Positions 34,631-43,310 of a stretch of DNA of 64,000 nucleotides are shown one piece after another. The stretch covers positions 4,774,001-4,838,000 of the forward strand of contig NZ_CP017157.1 in the NCBI RefSeq assembly GCF_001729485.1, read 5' to 3'. The stretch comes from Streptomyces lydicus. Lineage in GTDB: Bacteria > Actinomycetota > Actinomycetes > Streptomycetales > Streptomycetaceae. The notes under the pieces were generated by a model. It did no database searches. It was not told where the DNA came from and was given only the letters and a program-made list of their open reading frames with translations. The position numbers were made by a program, and so were the translations under genes. Position 1 is the stretch's first letter. The number at the start of each line of letters is the position of its first letter.

Positions 34631-35914
34631 ATGGGCGAGGATCCACTCATCACGGCGGTGCGGAGCGGGGACGAGAACGCGGTCAGGCTGCTGCTGGAGG
34701 ACGGGGCGGATCCCGAAACCGTCGACGAGCGGGGAACCCCCCTACTCTGTCTGGCGATTGCGGCATGCGACTCGGCGGTCGCCGCCTCTCTGGTACAGGG
34801 CGGCGCGGACGTGGTCCGCCGGCTGCCCGACGGGTCCACCCCGCAGCTCCGGGCCGTCGACAGCGGCTCCGTCGGTCTCGTCCGCTGTCTGCTCGGCGAC
34901 GTCGCGCTGCTCGGCGAGGCCACCCGTGCGGAACTGCTGGCGCGTGCCCGGCAGTGGCACGGCACCGGCCCGGTCGCCGTGCTGCGGGAGCGGACCGGCT
35001 CCTCGGACCCGGTCGAACGGGTCCGGGTCCGGGACAGGGAATGGTCGACCGAGTACCACGAGATCCGGCTCGGCGGAATGACCGTCCGCGACGGCCACAC
35101 GGGGATCCTCACCTTCCTGGAGACGCAGTTCGGACTGCGCCCGGGCGTCGACGAGTTGGCCGCCCGCGCCTGCGCGCTGGAGCACCCCGACTGGGAGCAC
35201 GCCGCCTGGTGGGAGATCACCAGCACCCTTGCCGCGAGACAGGACGACGAGACGTGGGAGGCTGCGGCGGCCCTGCGCGCCCACCCCGATCCGCTGCGCC
35301 GCCGCTTCGGAGCGGAGACCCTGGTCTCCCTCAACCTCGGGGATCCGGTGTCCGACGCCCCGAGCCCCTTCGAACGGCGCACGCTCGAGTTCTTCCTCGA
35401 CTGGGCGGCGGAGGAGAAACACCCGGACGTCCTGGCCGAGGTCCTGGCCGGCCTGGGCCACCACGAGGACCCGAGGATCGAGCCCCTGGGTCTCACCTTC
35501 CTCGCGCACCCTTCCTCGACGGTGCGGGCCCGGGTGCCCGCGACCGTGGAATGCCTCGCATCGGGCGCCCCGGGGCGGTGGACCTACACTCCCGAGGGGC
35601 TGGACGCCATGCTCGTACTGGCCCGGGACACCGACGCCTCCGTTCGCCAACTCGTCGCCCATCAGCTCGCGGAGAGCAGGGATCCGTCGCCCGCCGTCGG
35701 GGACGTGCTGGCCGCATTGCTCGACGAGGAGGACCAGGTGACCCGTATCTGGGCCGTCTTCGGGCTGGCCGAGCGGGACGATCCGCGCTGTGTGGACGGC
35801 GCCGACCGGGTGGGGGCCGTCGACGGGTACGAGGCATGGTCCTGGATACTCGGCGCGCCCGCGCGGTACGCGCAGCGCCGGAAGGAGCGGGCAGCGCCCG
35901 CCAGGACCGAGTAG
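34631..35914 (+). CDS. Ankyrin-plus-HEAT-repeat protein
   Basis: 427 aa, soluble. The N-terminus has ankyrin-like repeats (LITAVRSGDENAVRLLLEDG, ADPETVDERGTPLLCLAI, SVGLVRCLLGD). The rest is built of helical pairs of the HEAT/PBS-lyase type (LRAHPDPLRRRFGAETLVSL, DTDASVRQLVAHQLAESRD, EDQVTRIWAVFGLAERDDPR). A protein-interaction scaffold, no catalytic motif. AAGGAGG lies upstream of ATG 34631; an in-frame ATG at 34562 is less likely. Confidence 0.75.
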   Translation: MGEDPLITAVRSGDENAVRLLLEDGADPETVDERGTPLLCLAIAACDSAVAASLVQGGADVVRRLPDGSTPQLRAVDSGSVGLVRCLLGDVALLGEATRAELLARARQWHGTGPVAVLRERTGSSDPVERVRVRDREWSTEYHEIRLGGMTVRDGHTGILTFLETQFGLRPGVDELAARACALEHPDWEHAAWWEITSTLAARQDDETWEAAAALRAHPDPLRRRFGAETLVSLNLGDPVSDAPSPFERRTLEFFLDWAAEEKHPDVLAEVLAGLGHHEDPRIEPLGLTFLAHPSSTVRARVPATVECLASGAPGRWTYTPEGLDAMLVLARDTDASVRQLVAHQLAESRDPSPAVGDVLAALLDEEDQVTRIWAVFGLAERDDPRCVDGADRVGAVDGYEAWSWILGAPARYAQRRKERAAPARTE

Positions 35915-36083
35915 CGGGCGCGTCCCCATCGCCCCCGCGTGCCGGCACGGGCCCGTCGGGACGGAACCTCCCCTCCACGCGACGCCCGAGGTGGCCGGCC
36001 GCCCGGTCTCGGCCACGGGGGCTCGCCGCACACCCCCTGACCGGCTACGATCCGCCAGACACGGCAAGCTAGGGAGACGGACG

Positions 36084-37241
36084 TTGGGGCGGCTCACCGG
36101 CGGGGACCCCTCCCTGCTGCGACGGATCAACTCCGCGGTGGTGCTGCACGCACTGCGCGCCGCGGACTCCCCCACGCTCACCCACCTCGTCCAGGTGACG
36201 GGCCTGTCCCGGCCGACGGTCGAGGGCGTGGTCGAGGGGCTCATCGAGACCGGCCTGGTGGTCGAGGTGCCCGCCGAGGAGGGCGAGACGCGGCGTCAGG
36301 GGCGCCCGGCCCGCCGCTTCCGGTTCCGCGCCGAGGCCGGGCACCTGCTGGGCATCGAGATCGGTCCGCACCGGGTCTCGGCGCTGCTGGCCGATCTGAG
36401 CGGCCGGGTGCGGGACACCGCGCAGCGTGCGGTCGGGGAGTCCGCGCCGGCGGACGAGCGGCTGGAGCGGGTCCGGTCCGTGGTGGCCGAGTTGCTGCGC
36501 CGTACGGGCGTCGCGCGCGGTTCGCTGCGGGCCGTCGGGGTGGCCACACCCGGCATCGTGGAGGCGGACGGCATGGTACGGCTGGGCACCGCGTTGCCGG
36601 GCTGGACGGGGCTGCCGCTCGGTGACCGGCTGCGGCGCTCGTTCCGCTGCCCGGTACTGGTCGAGAACGACGCCAACGCGGCGGTGGTGGCCGAACACTG
36701 GCAGGGCGCGGCGTCCGGATCGGACGACGTCGTGTTCGTCCTCGCGGGGCTGAGCCCCGGTGCCGGCTCGCTGATCGGCGGACGGCTGCACCGCGGCTTC
36801 GGCGGGGCCGCCGGGGAGATCGGCGCGCTGCACCTGCTCGGCCGGGAGGCGACGCCGGAGAAGCTGCTGTCGACGACCGGCACACCGCTGCATCCGCTGG
36901 ACGAGGCGCAGGTCGCCGCGGTCTTCGCGGCGGCGCGGGACGGCGACGCGCGGGCCCGGGACGCGGTGGACCGCTTCATCCGGCGTCTGGTGCACGATGT
37001 CGCGGCGCTGGTGCTGGCGCTCGACCCCGAGCTGGTGGTGGTCGGCGGCTGGGCGGCCGGGCTGGACGGCGTGCTCGCGCCGCTGCGCGAGGAACTGGCC
37101 CGCTACTGTCTGCGTCCCCCGCAGGTCGCGCTGTCGCGGCTGGGCGAGGCGGCGGTCGCCACCGGCGCGCTGCGGCTCGCCCTGGACCACGTGGAGGGCG
37201 AACTCTTCGCGGTGGACGGCACGGTGACCGCCCGCCGGTGA
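36084..37241 (+). CDS. ROK-family transcriptional regulator
   Basis: 385 aa from TTG 36084, supported by AGGGAGA and by the conserved beginning. N-terminal winged helix (LLRRINSAVVLHALRAADSP, LTHLVQVTGLSRPTVEGVVE) plus a sugar-kinase-like ROK domain with GVATPGIVEADG and LVENDANAAVVAEHW. The zinc-binding CGxxGCxE motif expected after GGAAGEIGAL is absent; it reads HLLGREATPEKLLS. It therefore probably senses a sugar without kinase activity. Convergent with a GntR regulator. Confidence 0.88.
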   Translation: MGRLTGGDPSLLRRINSAVVLHALRAADSPTLTHLVQVTGLSRPTVEGVVEGLIETGLVVEVPAEEGETRRQGRPARRFRFRAEAGHLLGIEIGPHRVSALLADLSGRVRDTAQRAVGESAPADERLERVRSVVAELLRRTGVARGSLRAVGVATPGIVEADGMVRLGTALPGWTGLPLGDRLRRSFRCPVLVENDANAAVVAEHWQGAASGSDDVVFVLAGLSPGAGSLIGGRLHRGFGGAAGEIGALHLLGREATPEKLLSTTGTPLHPLDEAQVAAVFAAARDGDARARDAVDRFIRRLVHDVAALVLALDPELVVVGGWAAGLDGVLAPLREELARYCLRPPQVALSRLGEAAVATGALRLALDHVEGELFAVDGTVTARR

Positions 37242-37306
37242 ACCGGCGGGCGGAGTCGGCGGCTGCCGGGGCCCGTTGCTCGGCCCCGCCCGTGGGGGGC
37301 GGCGGC

Positions 37307-38074
37307 TCAGCCGGCCAGCAGCGGCACCGCGTCGGTCTCGCCGAAGGTCAGCCGGCAGGTGTCCGCGCGGTAGGTGGACACCGCGACGGCGGCCGGGCGG
37401 CCCGCGGAGACGTAGCGGGTCGTCACGACGAGCACGGGCGCGCCGGGCAGCCGGTCGAGCTGCTTGGCGTCCTCCGCGCGGGCCGAACCGAGCTCGACCG
37501 TGCGGTCCTGGCCGTCCAGCTCCCGTTCCTGCAGCGCGCGCAGCACCGCACGGGCCCGGCCCGGTGCGCTGAGCGAGGCCGCCGCAGTGCAGTCGGGGAC
37601 GGTGGCCGCCGGGACGTAGAGGAGTTCCGCGGCGACGGGCTGGCCGTGCGTGACCCGGCTGCGGCGCACGATGTGCACCTGCTCGCCGGGGGCGGTCTCC
37701 AGCAGACGGGCCACCGGCGCGGGCACGGTGTCGCTGGTGGCGGCGTCGACCGGCTGCCAGTCGTCGCCGGGGGTGCCGGGCCAGGTGTGCCGGGCGGGGT
37801 CGACGGCGACGCCGACGCGCGGCGGGGCGACCGTGGTGCCCACGCCGCGGCGCCGCTGCAGCCTGCCCTCCAGTTCCAGCTGTTCGAGCGCCTGCCGGAG
37901 CGTGGCGCGGGCGACGCCGAAGCGTGCCGCCAGCTCACGTTCGTTGGGCAGAATCTCGCCGACCGCGAACTCCGAGTCCAGCGCTTCGCTGAGCACGGTC
38001 TTGAGGTGCCAGTACTTCGGTTCCGGCGCCGTTTCGAGCTGCGTGGTCCCCACCCTGTCCTCCGCACTGGCCAT
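37307..38074 (-). CDS. GntR/HutC-family transcriptional regulator (UTRA domain)
   Basis: 255 aa. Winged helix at about 15-80 (PKYWHLKTVLSEALDSEF, LPNERELAARFGVARATLRQ, ALEQLELEGRLQRRRGVGT), then a UTRA effector domain (LETAPGEQVHIVRRSRVTHG, AELLYVPAATVP, TRYVSAGRPAAVAVSTYRAD). HutC-type regulators respond to sugars, amino sugars or histidine intermediates. A palindrome of the DasR type, TTGGTC-AA-GACCAA, lies about 140 bp upstream. Start ATG 38074 is chosen as the first Met giving a normal family length. Confidence 0.88.
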   Translation of the reverse strand: MASAEDRVGTTQLETAPEPKYWHLKTVLSEALDSEFAVGEILPNERELAARFGVARATLRQALEQLELEGRLQRRRGVGTTVAPPRVGVAVDPARHTWPGTPGDDWQPVDAATSDTVPAPVARLLETAPGEQVHIVRRSRVTHGQPVAAELLYVPAATVPDCTAAASLSAPGRARAVLRALQERELDGQDRTVELGSARAEDAKQLDRLPGAPVLVVTTRYVSAGRPAAVAVSTYRADTCRLTFGETDAVPLLAG

Positions 38075-38212
38075 TGCCCCGCGGGGCGGCGCTCCCATGG
38101 AGCCGGGCCCGCACCCGGGCCGTGCTGACGGGCCCGTACGCGCGCGTCCGTTTATGAGCGCTTCTTTATTAAAGGTTGTTGCAGTATCCCGACGATATGG
38201 CTGCCTCCACCC

Positions 38213-38226
38213 TTGGTCAAGACCAA
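38213..38226. promoter_or_regulatory. Palindrome TTGGTC-AA-GACCAA, DasR/HutC-type operator
   Basis: A perfect 14-bp palindrome whose core TGGTC..GACCA matches the DasR responsive element consensus (TGGTCTAGACCA) except for the central AA. It lies in the 346-bp gap between the GntR gene and the ECF41 sigma gene, both leftward, so it could control the GntR gene or be an autoregulatory site. The rest of the gap (38075-38420) holds an AT-rich TTTATTAAAGG stretch near 38165 and the hairpin at 38344. Confidence 0.55.
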
Positions 38227-38343
38227 TCCCGCACCCGATTGGCCCCTCCCGGCCGTACGCATGGCCCCGCGTCACCTGGTGCGTGCCGAACTCCCGGGCC
38301 GGGCACGGGGACAGCGGCCCGGGGCGGGGCGCGGCCATATGGC

Positions 38344-38380
38344 GGTACCCCGCCGCGCGGCTGCCGCGCGGCGGGGTACC
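38344..38380 (-). terminator. Terminator hairpin downstream of the ECF41 sigma gene
   Basis: GGTACCCCGCCGCGCGG (38344-38360) and CCGCGCGGCGGGGTACC (38364-38380) are a perfect 17-bp inverted repeat with a CTG loop, 40 bp past the sigma factor stop on the minus strand. Confidence 0.7.
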
Positions 38381-38420
38381 GGTGCTCCGCGGCCTCCGGG
38401 AGCGGGCCGCGGGCCGTCGC

Positions 38421-39329
38421 TCAGCCGGCCGCCAGCGCCGCCAGCTTGTCGGGGTTGCGCACGATGTAGACCGTCTGGATCCGGCCGTCCTTGACGCCGA
38501 GCTGGATGACGGAGTCCGGCACCTCCCCGACGTGCCCCAACAGCGCGATGCCGCCGTTGAGTTCGCGGACGGTGAATTCCAGGCCGGGCGGTGCGGACCG
38601 GGCGACGCCGAAGAGGAAGCGGGCGATCTTGTCCGCGGACTCGATGACCCGCAGCGGCGCCTTGGCCTTGCCGCCGCTGTCGCCGACCAGCCGCGCGTCC
38701 GTCGCGAGCAGGGAGAGGAGCCCCTGCAGGTCGTCGCCGGCCGCCGCGGCCAGGAACCGCTCGGTCAGATCGCGCTGCTGCTCGGGGTCGACGTCGTAGC
38801 GCGGCCGGCCGTCCTCCACGTGCTTGCGGGCCCGGCCGGCCAGTTGGCGCACCGCGGCCTCGCTGCGGTCCAGGGCGGTGGCGATCTCCGCGTACGGATA
38901 GCCGAACGCCTCGCGCAGCACGAACACCGCGCGCTCCAGCGGGGAGAGCGACTCCATGACGACGAGCACGGCGAGGGTGACGGACTCGGTGAACACCGTC
39001 CGTTCGGCGCCGTCCGGCGCGGTGCCGACGGCGTCGGTCGCGAGCGGTTCCGGCAGCCAGGGCCCGACGTAGGACTCGCGGCGCGCCTGGACCTGCCGCA
39101 GCCGGTCGATGGCGAGCCGGGTGGTGATCCGTACGAGGAAGGCGCGCGGCTCGCGCACCTGGGTCCGGTCCGCGCCCGACCAGCGCAACCAGGCGTCCTG
39201 GACGACGTCCTCGGCGTCGGCCACCCGGCCGAGCATGCGGTAGGCCACCCCGAACAGCACGGGGCGGTGGTCTTCGAAGACATCGGTCGCGGTTTCCTTC
39301 AGCACCCTTCCATCCCAGCGGGCCGTCAC
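38421..39329 (-). CDS. ECF41-group RNA polymerase sigma factor (SigJ-like)
   Basis: 302 aa. Sigma-2 region FEDHRPVLFGVAYRMLGRVA and DAEDVVQDAWLRW; sigma-4 region LSPLERAVFVLREAFGYPYA with AEIATALDRSEAAVRQL. The roughly 100-residue C-terminal SnoaL-like extension carries the ECF41 motifs: the linker WLPEPL, a GDSGGKAKAP variant of DGGGK, and the terminal NPDKL. In this group the extension, not an anti-sigma factor, modulates activity. Usual partners are carboxymuconolactone decarboxylases or similar; here the upstream gene is a VOC-family protein. The GTG 39329 start is uncertain; another GTG lies eight codons in. Confidence 0.9.
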   Translation of the reverse strand: MTARWDGRVLKETATDVFEDHRPVLFGVAYRMLGRVADAEDVVQDAWLRWSGADRTQVREPRAFLVRITTRLAIDRLRQVQARRESYVGPWLPEPLATDAVGTAPDGAERTVFTESVTLAVLVVMESLSPLERAVFVLREAFGYPYAEIATALDRSEAAVRQLAGRARKHVEDGRPRYDVDPEQQRDLTERFLAAAAGDDLQGLLSLLATDARLVGDSGGKAKAPLRVIESADKIARFLFGVARSAPPGLEFTVRELNGGIALLGHVGEVPDSVIQLGVKDGRIQTVYIVRNPDKLAALAAG

Positions 39330-39426
39330 CGCGTTGTCCAGCGAAAACGGCGCGGTGCGACGCGCGCCACGGCCGCGCCGGCGGGCGGAGACGCCTCGCC
39401 CCGAGGGGCGAACGCCGGGGCGTGTT

Positions 39427-39831
39427 TCAGGAGTTGGACCAGTCGCGGCGGGAGAGCACCAGCCGGTACCCGTCGGGGTCCTCCAGGGTGACCCCCCACT
39501 CGTCCCAGTACGGGTTGTACGCCGCGACCCGCGTACCGCCGGCGCGCTCCAGCCGCTCGATCAGCTCGACCGGCACCTCCTCGCCCAGGTAGACGACGAG
39601 CAGGTCGTCGGCGGTCGGGGAGGGCAGGTGCGTCCCGGTCGGGTCGAAGGTCAGCTCCAGATGCCACCGGGCGTCCGGCCAGCCGAGCATCAGCAGGGCG
39701 TGCTCGGTGCCCTCGGAGGCGTGCCGGTAGAGCTCCGTCAGGCCCAGTCCGTCTTTCCAGAAGCGTGCGGCGGCGGCCAGATCGCGGGACGGGCGGGCGA
39801 TGCGGATGGGGGCGGAGCCGTTGGCCGGCAT
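39427..39831 (-). CDS. VOC-family (glyoxalase/bleomycin-resistance fold) protein
   Basis: 134 aa, two beta-alpha-beta-beta-beta units. Visible: IRIARPSRDLAAAARFWKDG, LLMLGWPDARWHLELTFD and WGVTLEDPDGYRLVLSRRD, with His and Glu residues in metal-ligand positions. AGGAAGGTGA supports ATG 39831. It probably shares regulation with the sigma gene 97 bp downstream and may be the target or partner of that ECF41 factor. Confidence 0.85.
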   Translation of the reverse strand: MPANGSAPIRIARPSRDLAAAARFWKDGLGLTELYRHASEGTEHALLMLGWPDARWHLELTFDPTGTHLPSPTADDLLVVYLGEEVPVELIERLERAGGTRVAAYNPYWDEWGVTLEDPDGYRLVLSRRDWSNS

Positions 39832-39994
39832 GCGGTGTCACCTTCCTCGGGGCCGCCGTGCGGCGGCGCGTACCGGGACCGTAAACGCCCCGGTCGCGTC
39901 CTGGCGATCGGCCGATGGTCTTGCGACCATGGCCCGGGCCCGGTGGGTCGCGGGACCCACGCCCCGGGGTGCGGCCGGGACCGAACGGGCCGCT

Positions 39995-40027
39995 GTTCAC
40001 CATCCGTTCCACCACCCGGCACCGAAC
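39995..40027 (+). promoter_or_regulatory. PHO box upstream of phoD
   Basis: Two adjoining 11-bp direct repeats, GTTCACCATCC at 39995-40005 and GTTCCACCACC at 40006-40016, match the Streptomyces PhoP unit GTTCACCWCCG, and a weaker third unit CGGCACCGAAC follows. The box lies about 60 bp before the phoD start, the usual place for PhoR-PhoP activation under phosphate limitation. Confidence 0.72.
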
Positions 40028-40078
40028 ACCGATACGAACAAGTCAGCACCGAGTCCGGTCGAGGCATGGAGGTTTCAG

Positions 40079-41653
40079 ATGGCGCAGGGATCCGGCGGCG
40101 GTTTCGGACGGCGATCGTTGCTGCAGGGCGCGGCGGCGGGTTCCGCGGCGCTGACGCTGCCCGTGCTCTCCGGCGCCGCGCCGGCGCAGGCCCGCAGCGG
40201 CCGGCCGGGCGCCGACTGGGGCGTGCAGGTGGGTGACGTGACCACGTCCTCGGGCCTGGTGTGGGTGCGCGCGGACCGGCCGGCGCGGATGGTGGTGCAG
40301 ACCGCGGCGACCGAGTCGTTCCGCAACGCCAGGACGTGGCACGGTCCGGTGCTGGGGGCGGGGACGGACTTCACCGGCGTCACCTCGCTGCACGGGCTGC
40401 CGGCCGGGGAGCAGATCCACTACCGGGTGCTGCTGGCCGACCCGGACGATCCCCGGCGGTCCGGCGAGCCGGTCACCGGTACCTTCCGTACGGCCCCCGG
40501 CGACCGGCGGCAGGACGTCCGCTTCCACTGGTCGGGCGACCTCGCGGGCCAGGGCTGGGGCATCAACCCGGAGCGCGGCGGCTACCGCGTCTACGAGGAC
40601 ATGCGGCGCCGGAACCCGGACTTCTTCCTGTGCAGCGGCGACAACATCTACGCGGACAACCCGATCACCGAGAAGGTGACGCTCCCGGACGGCCGGATCT
40701 GGCGGAACGTGACGACCGAGGAGAAGGCGAAGGTCGCCGAGACGCTCGCGGAGTTCCGTGGCGCGTTCCGCTACAACCTGCTGGACGACAATCTGCGCCG
40801 GTTCAACGCCCAGGTGCCCACGATCACGCAGTGGGACGACCACGAGGTGCACAACAACTGGTACCCGGGGCAGTTGCTGGCGGACGACAGGTACACCGAG
40901 AAGGACGCCGATGTGCTCTCCGCGCGGTCGCTGCGCGCCTTCGGCGAGTACTTCCCGATCCGGACGCTGCGGCCGGACGGCGGCGGCCGGGTCTACCGGG
41001 TGGTGCGCCACGGTCCGCTGCTCGACGTGTTCGTGCTGGACATGCGCCGCTACCGCAACGCGAACTCGCCGGACCGGCAGACCGACGATCCGCAGGGCAT
41101 CCTGGGCGCCGAGCAGCTGCGCTGGCTCAAGCGGGAGCTGTCCCGCTCGCACGCGGTGTGGAAGGTGATCGCCTCCGACATGCCGCTGGGCCTGGTCGTG
41201 CCCGACGGCAAGACCGACTTCGAGGCGGTGGCACAGGGGGATCCGGGCGCTCCCCTGGGGCGCGAGCTGCAGATCGCCGAGCTGCTGCGGCACATCAAGC
41301 ACGCCGGCATCACCGGCACCCTGTGGCTGACGGCGGACGTGCACTACACGTCGGCGCAGCACTACGCACCGGAGCGGGCCGCCTTCAAGGATTTCGCGCC
41401 CTTCTGGGAGTTCGTGTCGGGGCCGCTGAACGCGGGCGGGTTCCAGGCCGTGAAGCTTGATGGAACCTTCGGGCCCGAGCAGGCGTTCATCAAGGCACCG
41501 GACCGTGCCAACACCTCCCCCGCGGAGAGTCCGCAGTACTTCGGCGAGATCGACATCGACGGGGGCAGCGGGGAGTTGACGGTGCGGTTGCGTCAGGAGG
41601 GTGGAGAGGTGCTGTTCAGCAAGGTGCTCCAACCGGGACGGGTAGGACAGTAG
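40079..41653 (+). CDS. phoD: Tat-exported alkaline phosphatase D
   Basis: 524 aa. A twin-arginine signal peptide (FGRRSLLQGAAAGSAALTL) ends near APAQA. The PhoD domain follows: WVRADRPARMVV fibronectin-like N-part, FHWSGDLAGQG, LCSGDNIYADNP, TQWDDHEVHNNW and LWLTADVHYTSAQHY supply the Ca2+/Fe3+ ligands. Releases phosphate from extracellular monoesters and diesters. GGAGG lies six bases before ATG 40079, and a PHO box lies upstream. Confidence 0.93.
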   Translation: MAQGSGGGFGRRSLLQGAAAGSAALTLPVLSGAAPAQARSGRPGADWGVQVGDVTTSSGLVWVRADRPARMVVQTAATESFRNARTWHGPVLGAGTDFTGVTSLHGLPAGEQIHYRVLLADPDDPRRSGEPVTGTFRTAPGDRRQDVRFHWSGDLAGQGWGINPERGGYRVYEDMRRRNPDFFLCSGDNIYADNPITEKVTLPDGRIWRNVTTEEKAKVAETLAEFRGAFRYNLLDDNLRRFNAQVPTITQWDDHEVHNNWYPGQLLADDRYTEKDADVLSARSLRAFGEYFPIRTLRPDGGGRVYRVVRHGPLLDVFVLDMRRYRNANSPDRQTDDPQGILGAEQLRWLKRELSRSHAVWKVIASDMPLGLVVPDGKTDFEAVAQGDPGAPLGRELQIAELLRHIKHAGITGTLWLTADVHYTSAQHYAPERAAFKDFAPFWEFVSGPLNAGGFQAVKLDGTFGPEQAFIKAPDRANTSPAESPQYFGEIDIDGGSGELTVRLRQEGGEVLFSKVLQPGRVGQ

Positions 41654-41736
41654 AAACGAATGCGCCGATTGCGTCTTTTACCCGTCGGACACAATGTGTT
41701 GGCGATCAGGCAACACCTGTCGGCGAGGCTGTATGC

Positions 41737-43137
41737 ATGACTGAAGCATCCTCTGCCCGTTCCGCCCGTCGCCACCACTGGCGGCGGGACGTCGTCGAGC
41801 TGGCCGCCCTGTTCACGGCCGTGGCGGTGGCCGACGCCGTCGCCAACACCGTCGCCCACGGCCCGTCGGGCCCGGTGCTGCTGTGCGCCTCGGCGGTGGC
41901 CCTGCTGGCCACGGCGGTCTTCCACATCTGGTGGTCACGACGCCACGAGAACGCCCCGCCGCCGACCGATACCGGCGCCACGGCGGCGTCCCCCACCGGC
42001 CGGGCCCCGGCGGCCGGCGGCCAGGAGACGACGCTGTGGCGGATGCGGACCACCGTCCGCGACGAACCGGGCAGCCTGGCCGAGCTGTGCACGGCGCTGG
42101 CCGCCCGGCAGGTGGACATCCTCAGCCTGCAGACCCATCCGCTGTCCGACGGAACGGTCGACGAGTTCCTGCTGCGCGCGCCCGGCTCGCTGGCCCCCGG
42201 GGAGCTGACCCGTACGGTGGCCGGCGCGGGCGGTCTGCACAGCTGGCTGGAGCGGGCCGACGCGCACGACCTCGTGGACGCGCCGACCCGGATGCTGGGC
42301 CTGGCGACCCGCACGGCCCTCGACTCCGCCGAACTCCCGCTCGCACTACGCCAGTTGCTGGGGCGCTGCACGATCCACTCGGTGCCCGCCCGCTCGCTGA
42401 CCGGTCAGCCGCTCGCAGAGCCGGTGCCCGCCGAGGGCGTACTGGAGGACCACGTCATGAAGTTCCGCGACCCCTCCGGGGGGTCCCTGACCATCGAAAG
42501 GCCGCAGTTGCCGTTCACCCCCACCGAGTTCGCGCGGGTCCGCGCGCTGGTCGAGCTGGACGCCCGGCTCGGCCAGCGGGTGCCGCCGCGGCGTGAGGTG
42601 CTCACGCTCCCGGAGGGCAACGAGATCACCGTCCGCCGGGCCGACACCTCCGACCTGGCGGCGGCCCGCGAGATGCACGACCGCTGCTCGCCACGGACCC
42701 TGGCGCTGCGCTACCACGGCCCGGTCGGTGACGCGGACCGCTACCTCGGGCACCTGCTCAGCCCCCGCTTCGGCCGCACCCTCGCGGTGGAGACCGCCTC
42801 CGGCCGGCTGGTGGCGCTCGGCCATCTGCTGTGGGACGGCGACGAGACCGAGGTCGCCCTGCTGGTCGAGGACTCCTGGCAGCAGCGCGGTATCGGCGCG
42901 GAGCTGCTGCGCCGGCTGGTGACGATGGCGGACGAGACCGGCTGCGAGAGCGTCTACGCGATCACCCAGGCGTCCAACACGGGGATGGTGGCGGCGATGC
43001 GCGGTCTCGGCCTGCCGCTGGACTACCAGATAGAGGAAGGCACGCTCGTGATCACGGCCCGCCCGGCGGGTGTGCCCGCCGCCCGGCCGGAGACCCGCGA
43101 GGGTGTCCGCGTCCAGGACGGCACCGGCCGCCGCTGA
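41737..43137 (+). CDS. Membrane protein with ACT and GNAT acetyltransferase domains
   Basis: 466 aa. Two hydrophobic helices (about 20-65) precede a Pro/Ala linker. An ACT-type regulatory domain follows at about 100-165 (MRTTVRDEPGSLAELCTALA, QVDILSLQTHPLSDGTVDEF), then an uncharacterised middle region and a C-terminal GNAT domain at about 300-445 (ITVRRADTSDLAAAREMHDR, VALLVEDSWQQRGIGAELLR). ACT domains sense amino acids, so this may be an amino-acid-gated protein lysine acetyltransferase held at the membrane. That role is inference. Confidence 0.82.
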   Translation: MTEASSARSARRHHWRRDVVELAALFTAVAVADAVANTVAHGPSGPVLLCASAVALLATAVFHIWWSRRHENAPPPTDTGATAASPTGRAPAAGGQETTLWRMRTTVRDEPGSLAELCTALAARQVDILSLQTHPLSDGTVDEFLLRAPGSLAPGELTRTVAGAGGLHSWLERADAHDLVDAPTRMLGLATRTALDSAELPLALRQLLGRCTIHSVPARSLTGQPLAEPVPAEGVLEDHVMKFRDPSGGSLTIERPQLPFTPTEFARVRALVELDARLGQRVPPRREVLTLPEGNEITVRRADTSDLAAAREMHDRCSPRTLALRYHGPVGDADRYLGHLLSPRFGRTLAVETASGRLVALGHLLWDGDETEVALLVEDSWQQRGIGAELLRRLVTMADETGCESVYAITQASNTGMVAAMRGLGLPLDYQIEEGTLVITARPAGVPAARPETREGVRVQDGTGRR

Positions 43138-43184
43138 CGGCCGCAGCGCGTGCCCCCGAGCGGCACGGAACGGCCACCGCGACC

Positions 43185-43223
43185 GCGGCCGGCCGGGCGC
43201 AGTACCGACGCCCGGCCGGCCGC
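43185..43223 (+). terminator. Terminator hairpin after the ACT-GNAT gene
   Basis: GCGGCCGGCCGGGCG (43185-43199) and CGCCCGGCCGGCCGC (43209-43223) form a perfect 15-bp stem with a 9-nt loop, about 50 bp past the stop. Confidence 0.7.
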
Positions 43224-43310
43224 GCCGCGGGCCGCGGCACCGTAAAACGACAGGAACGTACCGGCTGTTGGTGGTGACGCGGCGGGGTGATCCGTACGAG
43301 GATGGCCGGC

